A stretch of DNA of 16,165 nt from an uncultured Geobacteraceae bacterium (lineage in GTDB: Bacteria > Desulfobacterota > Desulfuromonadia > Geobacterales > Pseudopelobacteraceae): positions 1-16,165 of the forward strand of contig CAIRND010000640.1 of the NCBI GenBank assembly GCA_903879825.1. Reading direction: 5' to 3'. This document shows, in pieces, positions 7,880 to 13,080 of the stretch. A program made the position numbers and the translations under genes. Position 1 is the first letter of the stretch. Each line of letters starts with the position of its first letter. The notes under the pieces were generated by a model that saw only the letters and a list, made by a program, of their open reading frames with translations, was not told the DNA's origin and ran no database searches.

Positions 7880-9721
7880 TCAGGCGTTCATGATGATACC
7901 TTCCTGGAGAGCAAACTCAATAAATTGATCGATTTCTTCCTCCGTAAGCGATGTTTCAAATAGGGAGTCTTTAGCGCTTCCATCGCGTATATGCTCTAAA
8001 ATACTGATGTATGGGGCTGCCAGTGACTCCGTACATATCTGACCGTCATGATTGTAGAGTACCGCTTGAGAGCCTACTTGCGGTAAATGTTCGTGCATCC
8101 ATAAAATTTGCGGTTCACCGCAGTCAAGAATTTGCTCAATATCGTAGCTAAAATGCACAATTTTTGCCGAAGGAGAAAGTTTGAAACGGATAGTGCTCTG
8201 GTCCATTGTTACGGAATTGTTTTTGTAATCTTCATCTATTGGTGCAAGCAGTACTGCAGCGTACTGATGGTGGTAGCAGGCGAGATCAATCACAAGTGGC
8301 AGAAAGCGTTTGTTCTTTTTATTATTAAATACATGCTCCAGAAATAACTTCTGTAATCCCCACACTTCTTCGTCGCTATAGTCAGATTCTTTTGTATTAT
8401 TACCTTGTTGTTCAACCAGCCAGAGGCTGAATGTATGTAATAAGTCTGAAGGTTTTACGCCCAGTACGCGAATGACAGCATTAAACCATGCGACCGCTTT
8501 GCCGCGTGTGTAGAAGATGTCGCACGCGGTAGCCAGGTTGGCAGCTGTACTCATCTCTTCAGTGGTGAAGCTGTCGGTCGATTCCACCAGATAAGGGGGA
8601 GTAGATTTCCACTTCATATCTAGGACTTTCCCACGAGTCGCTAATGTGGTTCCCGGAAGAATGGCAAGCGGGAAAATATCAAGATGGTTCGGGTACAGTG
8701 ATAATGCATAGTCCAGAGTGTTTCGAAAACCGGCCAGAGTGTCACCCGGCAGTCCAAAAATAAGGTCGAATCCAAAAACCGCACCGCTCTCGTTTAATAA
8801 ACCAACCTTTGCAGTAAAGTCCGCTTTGTTGAATGATCGTCCAACCTGTTTGAGAACTGCCCGATCAGCACTTTGCAAGCCAATTTGCAATGAACAGGCG
8901 ATCTGCGCAAATAAATCTGCCATTTCCCGGTCAATAAATTCATTACGAACTTCAAAATGAAAGTGAATATCCGGCGCATTTTTTTTAATCATCCTGAGGA
9001 TTTTTTTTGCTCGTTTTGGATCCTGATTGAACGTTGAATCAAGCACAAATATCTGACTGACTCCGGTGGCAGCAAAATGCCGTAACTCACTTTCCACCCG
9101 TTCCAGTGAGAAACGACGTACACCGTGCACCCCACGAGAATCAAAACAAAAATCACAGGTAAAGCTGCAGCCTCGTGATAATTGCCAAAGAATACCGGGA
9201 GTCGTGCTCGTGTCGATAATACCCGTCAGGTAAGGAGACGGGATTGAATCAAGGTCTAAAATGGGGGCAGGGGGGGGCGTCATAACGGATTCAGGGAGCC
9301 GAACGCCCGGTATCTGTGAGTAATCTCCGCCAACAGCAAGTGTTTGACAGAGTGATGAAAATGGTTCCTCTCCTTCGCCGACAATGACAAAGTCAAAGAC
9401 GCCCATACGTGTTACGGATTCAGGATTGGCGGTGACTTCCGGGCCACCACAGAAAAGTTTGGCAGTGGGATATACCCGCCGGAGTTCGTCAGCAATTTCA
9501 CAACAAAGGTCACGATTCCAAAGGTACATCGAAAAACCGATGGCGACCGGGAGCGAATTGGTCAGCTGTGCAGCACAGGTCGCAGCATCGTCACCGATAA
9601 AAAAATCAACCAGATTAATGGAAATTGTGCTTTTGATCGCGTACGCCTTAAGAAAAGCGTTTGCCAGCGGAATTGATTGTGGTGAAGGGTAGGGGTGAAT
9701 CGAAACGAGGTTGATGTGCAT
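7880..9721 (-). CDS. B12-binding-domain radical SAM protein, function unknown
   Basis: From the ATG at 9721 the protein has 613 residues. The N-terminus (MHINLVSIHPYPSPQSIPLA...) through ~150 has the Rossmann-like pattern of B12-binding radical SAM enzymes, with FCGGPEVT and FVIVGEGEEPF, but no DxHxxG cobalamin ligand motif, as is common in this class. The radical SAM core follows with SRGCSFTCDFC: CxxxCxxC, Cys185/189/192, ligating a 4Fe-4S cluster. Core strands include LQIGLQSAD and FDLIFGLPGDT. The ~230 residues after the core are not recognised. The last 60 (ICTESLAAPYISILEHIRDG... EIDQFIEFALQEGIIM) resemble a small winged-helix or PqqD-like module. I chose 9721 over upstream ATGs (9742, 9784) because AAGGA lies 11 nt upstream, the longer versions lack an RBS, and relatives begin this way. 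It follows the Cys-tailed small gene, probably in one transcript. Substrate unknown. Confidence 0.85.
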   Translation of the reverse strand: MHINLVSIHPYPSPQSIPLANAFLKAYAIKSTISINLVDFFIGDDAATCAAQLTNSLPVAIGFSMYLWNRDLCCEIADELRRVYPTAKLFCGGPEVTANPESVTRMGVFDFVIVGEGEEPFSSLCQTLAVGGDYSQIPGVRLPESVMTPPPAPILDLDSIPSPYLTGIIDTSTTPGILWQLSRGCSFTCDFCFDSRGVHGVRRFSLERVESELRHFAATGVSQIFVLDSTFNQDPKRAKKILRMIKKNAPDIHFHFEVRNEFIDREMADLFAQIACSLQIGLQSADRAVLKQVGRSFNKADFTAKVGLLNESGAVFGFDLIFGLPGDTLAGFRNTLDYALSLYPNHLDIFPLAILPGTTLATRGKVLDMKWKSTPPYLVESTDSFTTEEMSTAANLATACDIFYTRGKAVAWFNAVIRVLGVKPSDLLHTFSLWLVEQQGNNTKESDYSDEEVWGLQKLFLEHVFNNKKNKRFLPLVIDLACYHHQYAAVLLAPIDEDYKNNSVTMDQSTIRFKLSPSAKIVHFSYDIEQILDCGEPQILWMHEHLPQVGSQAVLYNHDGQICTESLAAPYISILEHIRDGSAKDSLFETSLTEEEIDQFIEFALQEGIIMNA

Positions 9722-9784
9722 GAAGCTATATGTCCTTATCATATTATAAAATGGTGATGCGTGGGTGTGCGCTGAGTGCAGCAT

Positions 9785-9846
9785 AAAAGGCAGCTAATTT
9801 ATGCGAGGGGACGGCTTACGCCACATACGGCTCAAACTCAAAATAG
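9785..9846. other. Spacer with a small GC-rich structured segment
   Basis: Between the small Cys-tailed gene and the radical SAM gene lies a GC-rich stretch (9804-9832) in an AT-richer spacer. On the minus strand it reads GAGCCGTATG, then a 5-bp stem capped by GTAA (GTGGC-GTAA-GCCGT, two wobbles), then CCCCTCGC. The first half resembles the 5' strand and tetraloop of group II intron domain V, but the matching 3' strand is absent. It could be a relic, a REP-like element, or chance. Confidence 0.25.
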
Positions 9847-10089
9847 TTAGCAGCCACTACCACAGCTACTGCCGCAAATTCCGCAGCCCTCTTGTCTGGC
9901 CGTCTCAACAGTTTTTGATATATCACAGAGATCCAAGGATGACCGGTCTACATACCACGCCCCATTGATATTGTTTCCCTGCAACTCTTTTTTCTCAAGC
10001 ATCATTAGTACCACCTCTTCAGTTGTGTTCAACAGCTGTGCTGCTTCTGTGATAGGTACTAAATCATCTCCGGATTCTTTTGTCACCAT
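9847..10089 (-). CDS. Small excisionase/MerR-like protein with Cys/Gly-rich C-terminal tail
   Basis: The protein has 80 residues (79 if the adjacent GTG at 10086 is used). Residues ~10-55 match an excisionase/MerR-type helix-turn-helix pattern: LVPITEAAQLLNTTEEVVLMMLEKKELQG, then NGAWYVDRSSL. After a linker with Cys55, the protein ends GCGICGSSCGSGC, with four cysteines at 69, 72, 76 and 80 separated by Gly and Ser. This tail is unlike ordinary excisionases. It could bind a metal or Fe-S cluster, act as a thiol switch, or be a core peptide modified by the radical SAM enzyme whose gene starts about 125 bp downstream. The RBS is a full GGAGGT, so the gene looks translated. The HTH part could instead serve as a leader or docking domain. 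I do not recognise a named family, and the function is open. Confidence 0.75.
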   Translation of the reverse strand: MVTKESGDDLVPITEAAQLLNTTEEVVLMMLEKKELQGNNINGAWYVDRSSLDLCDISKTVETARQEGCGICGSSCGSGC

Positions 10090-10091
10090 CT

Positions 10092-10097
10092 ACCTCC
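10092..10097 (-). promoter_or_regulatory. Strong ribosome binding site of the Cys-tailed small gene
   Basis: GGAGGT on the minus strand lies only 2 nt before the ATG at 10089, closer than optimal. It lies 5 nt before the GTG that forms codon 2 (10086). The real initiation codon may therefore be the GTG, shortening the product by one residue. Confidence 0.6.
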
Positions 10098-10130
10098 AAC
10101 GCCTTGCCAAAATATGAGATATAGTGAATA

Positions 10131-10290
10131 TCATGACAAAACACCTCTTATGGCATTTTTTAGTTCGCTTAGTTTATACGGCTTTTGGATAAATCCCGCA
10201 AACCCTTGCCGGCAAACTTTTGAGCGACCTCATGCTCACTGCAGCCGCTGGACATGAACACCTTCAGGTCCGGTTTCAACTGGTGGTGGA
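10131..10290 (-). pseudogene. Frameshifted remnant of a response-regulator receiver domain C-terminus
   Basis: In one minus-strand frame this region reads LKPDLKVFMSSGCSEHEVAQ then KFAGKGL. In the next frame it continues GFIQKPYKLSELKNAIRGVL and ends in serine and TGA at 10131. Joined, these form the last third of a CheY-like receiver domain as found at the C-terminus of hybrid histidine kinases, with the SSG and KPY signatures (switch residue and conserved Lys). The frames join if one G is missing near 10205. The 5' part is absent: the frame meets a stop close upstream and the -35/-10 elements of a promoter follow. So it is a broken end of a lost sensor gene and is not expressed as a working receiver. 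Confidence 0.75.
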
Positions 10291-10308
10291 TTGATGTGTT
10301 GATACGGC

Positions 10309-10337
10309 ATCATACTTTGACGGTTTAACGGTGTCAA
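10309..10337 (-). promoter_or_regulatory. Near-consensus sigma70 promoter for the Cys-tail / radical SAM cassette
   Basis: On the minus strand a perfect TTGACA (10337-10332) is followed by a 17-nt spacer and TATGAT (10314-10309), five of six at -10. Transcription would start near 10302 and give a leader of about 210 nt, running through the receiver-domain remnant, before the small gene at 10089. The spacer contains two tandem copies of ACCGTnAA, and TTGAC is mirrored by GTCAA 11 nt later, which could form an operator. Confidence 0.6.
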
Positions 10338-10397
10338 GGAAGCAGAAGTTTTGACAAGTTGCTAAAATATAGTCAGTTTTATCCGACCTTTTCGCAC

Positions 10398-10434
10398 AAA
10401 AAAAGCACATGAGAAGCGATCTCACGTGCTTTTT
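10398..10434 (-). terminator. Rho-independent terminator after tRNA-Gln
   Basis: On the minus strand a 10-bp stem, GCACGTGAGA with TCTCATGTGC (one G-U pair), encloses a 5-nt loop. It is extended by A-T pairs and followed by seven T residues. On the plus strand the same hairpin is followed by five T residues. It lies 10 nt past the tRNA 3' end and should end the ispE-tRNA-Gln transcript. Confidence 0.88.
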
Positions 10435-10443
10435 GCTAAATAT

Positions 10444-10518
10444 TGGCTGGGGCGCCAGGATTTGAACCTGGGAATGCTGGAATCAAAATCCAGTGCCTTA
10501 CCGCTTGGCGACGCCCCA
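10444..10518 (-). tRNA. tRNA-Gln (anticodon UUG)
   Basis: The minus strand folds into a complete 75-nt cloverleaf. The acceptor is TGGGGCG with CGCCCCA, followed by G and an encoded CCA. The D arm includes CCAAGCGGTAAGG. The anticodon arm is CTGGA-TTTTGAT-TCCAG, giving anticodon TTG (Gln). The T arm is CCAGG-TTCAAAT-CCTGG. It starts 17 bp after the ispE stop, so it is probably processed from the ispE transcript or read from the same promoter. This ispE-tRNA-Gln pairing is known in Geobacter relatives. Confidence 0.97.
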
Positions 10519-10535
10519 ATGAAAATATGTACTAT

Positions 10536-11378
10536 TTAAAGTGTTTCCACCGTAGCTGCAAACCAGTTGTTTCCAATTGTAATTTCCCGGCGCGCAATTT
10601 CCGCAGTATCAAAACTTTTAAAAACACCAAAAACAGTCGGTCCACTGCCGGACATCATGCTACCAACAGCTCCCAAATCCATCAGGCGATTTTTAATTTC
10701 AGCAATAACAGGGAATGCCGGAATTGTGACCTCTTCAAGGTCATTGGATAAAATTGAAACAACATCTTCAATAGACCCGAAAAACTCCGGCAGCATATTC
10801 AGTTTGCGCTTGTTTGTCAACTGCAAAGATCGATAAACCCAAGCAGTTGAAACATGGACACCTGGATTGACAAGCAGAATCCAGCACGGCGGCATATCCG
10901 GGAGGGGGGTTAATTCGTCGCCAATCCCTTCAGCCAGTGCGGTTTTTTTGAAAATAAAAAAGGGGACGTCAGCGCCAAGTTTGGTGCCGGTTTCCATAAG
11001 TTGCTGCTCTGTCAAAGAGAGATGCAATAATTCATTCATTCCCATCAGCACCGACGCGGCATCGCTGCTGCCACCTCCCAGACCGGCAGCAACAGGGATA
11101 TTCTTAGTGATGCTGATATTCACTCCGCAATCGGTTTCTGCAAGATCAAGCACCGCCCGTGCAGCCTTCCAGGCGATGTTAGCCGGTCCGTCAGGTGCTC
11201 CTTTTGAGTTACAGGTAACGTTAATTCCTGGAATATTTGTCAGAGTGAGGGTTATTTTGTCGCAGAGATTCACGCGCTGCATGATCATGCGAAGAGTGTG
11301 ATACCCGTCAGATCTCTTTCCTATAACATCCAGAAGGTAGTTTATTTTTGCCGGGGCGGACAGGGTTAATGTTTTCAC
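10536..11378 (-). CDS. ispE: 4-diphosphocytidyl-2-C-methyl-D-erythritol kinase IspE
   Basis: IspE phosphorylates CDP-methylerythritol with ATP, the fourth step of the MEP isoprenoid pathway. It is a GHMP kinase of 280 residues, a normal length. Visible signatures are SAPAKINYLLDVIGKRSDGYH (Lys11 near the active site), the ATP loop PVAAGLGGGSSDAA (95-108), GADVPFF with the catalytic Asp137, and the C-terminal GHMP motif MMSGSGPTVFGVF. The start is a GTG at 11378 with GGAG 5 nt upstream, and the protein then begins MKTLTLSAPAKIN as expected. A strong promoter lies about 40 bp upstream and tRNA-Gln follows. It is divergent from cysE. Confidence 0.96.
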   Translation of the reverse strand: MKTLTLSAPAKINYLLDVIGKRSDGYHTLRMIMQRVNLCDKITLTLTNIPGINVTCNSKGAPDGPANIAWKAARAVLDLAETDCGVNISITKNIPVAAGLGGGSSDAASVLMGMNELLHLSLTEQQLMETGTKLGADVPFFIFKKTALAEGIGDELTPLPDMPPCWILLVNPGVHVSTAWVYRSLQLTNKRKLNMLPEFFGSIEDVVSILSNDLEEVTIPAFPVIAEIKNRLMDLGAVGSMMSGSGPTVFGVFKSFDTAEIARREITIGNNWFAATVETL

Positions 11379-11416
11379 GAGAACTCCAGTGGTTTTATCT
11401 AAAACGTAACGTGACG

Positions 11417-11445
11417 TTTATATGAATAATCTGAAATTTTGTCGA
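11417..11445 (-). promoter_or_regulatory. Sigma70-type promoter for ispE and tRNA-Gln
   Basis: On the minus strand TCGACA (11445-11440) and TATAAA (11422-11417) are each five of six to consensus and lie exactly 17 nt apart. The expected start is near 11410, within a short run of three ACGT tetramers spaced 5 nt apart (11404-11417), giving a leader of about 32 nt to the GTG start. Confidence 0.7.
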
Positions 11446-11472
11446 GCAGGAAGTTCATATCATGAAATGAAT

Positions 11473-11478
11473 TTGACA
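11473..11478 (+). promoter_or_regulatory. Possible -35 element of the cysE-lpxC promoter
   Basis: A perfect TTGACA lies 65 bp before the cysE ATG, in the intergenic region shared with ispE. No good -10 follows at 16-18 nt (CTAACT or TAACTC), so the promoter may be weak or depend on an activator. The assignment is tentative. Confidence 0.3.
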
Positions 11479-11542
11479 GTTTTACGACCAGTGTGCTAAC
11501 TCTGATCACTATTATCGAGACAAATGAAGGAGTTGAATAAAT

Positions 11543-12217
11543 ATGTTTAAAAATATTCGTGAAGATATCAATTCGGTTTTCGAACGTGATCCTGCCGCTC
11601 GAAATGTTTTTGAAATTATTTTTTGCTATCCCGGCCTGCATGCGCTTTGGTTTTATCGTATTGCTCACTGGCTCTGGACGCATGAATTCTTTTTTGCCGG
11701 ACGGTTTACCTCCCATCTCGGTCGTTTTTTTACCGGAGTCGAAATACATCCAGGTGCCAAGATCGGTAGAAAATTTTTTATTGATCATGGAATGGGGGTA
11801 GTCATAGGTGAAACGGCTGAGATTGGCGATAACGTAACCCTTTACCACGGCGTTACTCTTGGTGGTGTCACCTGGGACAAGATTAAACGACATCCGACAT
11901 TGCTGGATAATGTGGTGATTGGATCAGGCGCCAAAGTCTTAGGGCCGTTTACTGTTGGTAAGGGTGCAAAAATTGGATCAAATTCTGTTGTTGTTAAAGC
12001 CGTTCCGGATAATGCTACCGTTGTCGGTATTCCGGGTCGAATGGTTATGGCCGAAGAAAAAAAGGAAGTAGGGCGTGCAGATCTGCAGCATGGTCAGTTA
12101 CCAGATCCTGAAGCCAAGGCGATTTCCTGTCTGTTCGATCAGATACGCGAATTAGAAAGAAAATATGATGCTCTTGCCGCAGAACATGCAGAGCTGAAAA
12201 AAATGGTTATCAGCTAG
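11543..12217 (+). CDS. cysE: Serine O-acetyltransferase (short CysE/EpsC type)
   Basis: CysE acetylates serine with acetyl-CoA to O-acetylserine, the direct precursor of cysteine. This is the short form (224 residues), lacking most of the long N-terminal helical domain of the E. coli enzyme. The left-handed beta-helix begins at IHPGAKIG (69-76), with the catalytic His82 in DHGMGVVIGET, the acetyl-CoA-binding HGVTLGG (102-108), RHP (116-118) and GIPGRMV near 163-169. The last 50 residues are charged with a likely coiled coil (IRELERKYDALAAEHAELKK). The start ATG follows AGGAG by 10 nt. It lies 9 bp upstream of lpxC, so both are probably one transcript. The divergent neighbour is ispE. Confidence 0.94.
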   Translation: MFKNIREDINSVFERDPAARNVFEIIFCYPGLHALWFYRIAHWLWTHEFFFAGRFTSHLGRFFTGVEIHPGAKIGRKFFIDHGMGVVIGETAEIGDNVTLYHGVTLGGVTWDKIKRHPTLLDNVVIGSGAKVLGPFTVGKGAKIGSNSVVVKAVPDNATVVGIPGRMVMAEEKKEVGRADLQHGQLPDPEAKAISCLFDQIRELERKYDALAAEHAELKKMVIS

Positions 12218-12226
12218 GGATCAAGA

Positions 12227-13054
12227 ATGATAAAGCGACAAACAACTATTAATCGAATTTTCAAAGTTTCCGGTATTGGCTTGCACAGTGGTCAGATGGT
12301 GACTCTGGAGTTTCTCCCCCGCCGTGAATTTGGTATCGCATTTGTGTATAAGGGGCAACTTATACCGGCCCGCTATGACATGGTTGGCGATACACGTCTC
12401 TCTACCCAGATTGGCCGTGACGGTGTCTTTGTATCGACAATCGAGCATCTGATGGCGGCACTTTATTTTTCAGGCATAACTAACTGTCTCGTTTACATTG
12501 ATGGTCCAGAAGTCCCTATCCTGGACGGTTCCGCCTGGGAATTTTACCAGGGCATGTGGAAGGCCGGGGTGTATGAGTTCCCTGAGTCCGGGGTTTACTT
12601 GAAAGTGCTGCGACCTGTAGAAGTGCATCACAATGATTCCTGGGTCAAGGTTAAACCGCTTAATACACTTGAAATTACCATGTCAATTGAGTTTCGACCA
12701 CCGGTAGGAAAACATAAAAAACGAGTGACGGATGTTGAAAATGCCTTTGCTATTATTAATTCACGTACCTTTGTACTTGAGGAGGAGATCGAAGCTATTC
12801 GCAAAATAGGTCTGGCCAGAGGTGGGTCACTTGATAACGCGGTGGTGATCGGAAGTGATGACATAATGAATCCTAACGGTCTTCGCTATAAAAAAGAGCT
12901 GGTAAACCACAAAATATTAGACCTCATTGGGGATTTTTATACCAGTGGTTATCGTATTCTCGGTAAGGTTGAGGCTAACAAAACAGGACATTACCTAAAC
13001 AACCTGCTTCTCAAAGAACTTTTCTCCGATCCCCTCAACTTCGGCATCTACTAG
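12227..13054 (+). CDS. lpxC: UDP-3-O-acyl-N-acetylglucosamine deacetylase LpxC
   Basis: LpxC is a zinc-dependent deacetylase that catalyses the committed step of lipid A synthesis in the cytoplasm of Gram-negative bacteria. Zinc ligands fit: His74 in STIEHLMAAL (with Glu73), and His228 and Asp232 in NHKILD. The second catalytic His is His255 in TGHYLNN. Also seen are SGIGLHSG near the N-terminus, DGPEVPILDGSA and GGSLDNAVVI. At 275 residues it is somewhat shorter than the E. coli protein (about 305) but has no missing core motif. The ATG has AGGG 7 nt upstream, overlapping the cysE stop. Its pairing with cysE is not one I know as standard. It converges with the AsmA-like gene. Confidence 0.95.
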   Translation: MIKRQTTINRIFKVSGIGLHSGQMVTLEFLPRREFGIAFVYKGQLIPARYDMVGDTRLSTQIGRDGVFVSTIEHLMAALYFSGITNCLVYIDGPEVPILDGSAWEFYQGMWKAGVYEFPESGVYLKVLRPVEVHHNDSWVKVKPLNTLEITMSIEFRPPVGKHKKRVTDVENAFAIINSRTFVLEEEIEAIRKIGLARGGSLDNAVVIGSDDIMNPNGLRYKKELVNHKILDLIGDFYTSGYRILGKVEANKTGHYLNNLLLKELFSDPLNFGIY

Positions 13055-13072
13055 GAGACCGTAGGACTCCTA
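13052..13072. terminator. Weak hairpin between the convergent lpxC and AsmA-like genes
   Basis: TAGGAG and CTCCTA form a 6-bp stem with a 9-nt loop, starting at the lpxC stop codon. No T-run follows on either strand, so it may slow polymerase or be chance rather than a strong terminator. Confidence 0.25.
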
Positions 13073-13080
13073 TCATGAAA

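Noticed and set aside
10351..10375. Plus-strand TTGACA with a following TATAGT
   Set aside because: The spacing is 11 nt, too short for a sigma70 promoter, and there is no plus-strand gene downstream.
10090..10443. CRISPR array, att site or integrase remnant near the tRNA
   Set aside because: I looked for spaced direct repeats, a second copy of the tRNA-Gln 3' end and integrase-like coding sequence, and found none. Only the receiver remnant, promoter and terminator are seen.
10443..10751. Plus-strand open frame starting MAGAPGFEPGN over the tRNA
   Set aside because: It is the antisense of tRNA-Gln and then of ispE. The GAPGFEPGN start is a well-known false protein produced by reading tRNA genes on the wrong strand.
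11399..11893. Minus-strand open frame of 164 codons across the ispE/cysE gap
   Set aside because: It covers the start of cysE on the opposite strand and has no family resemblance; cysE motifs are clear.
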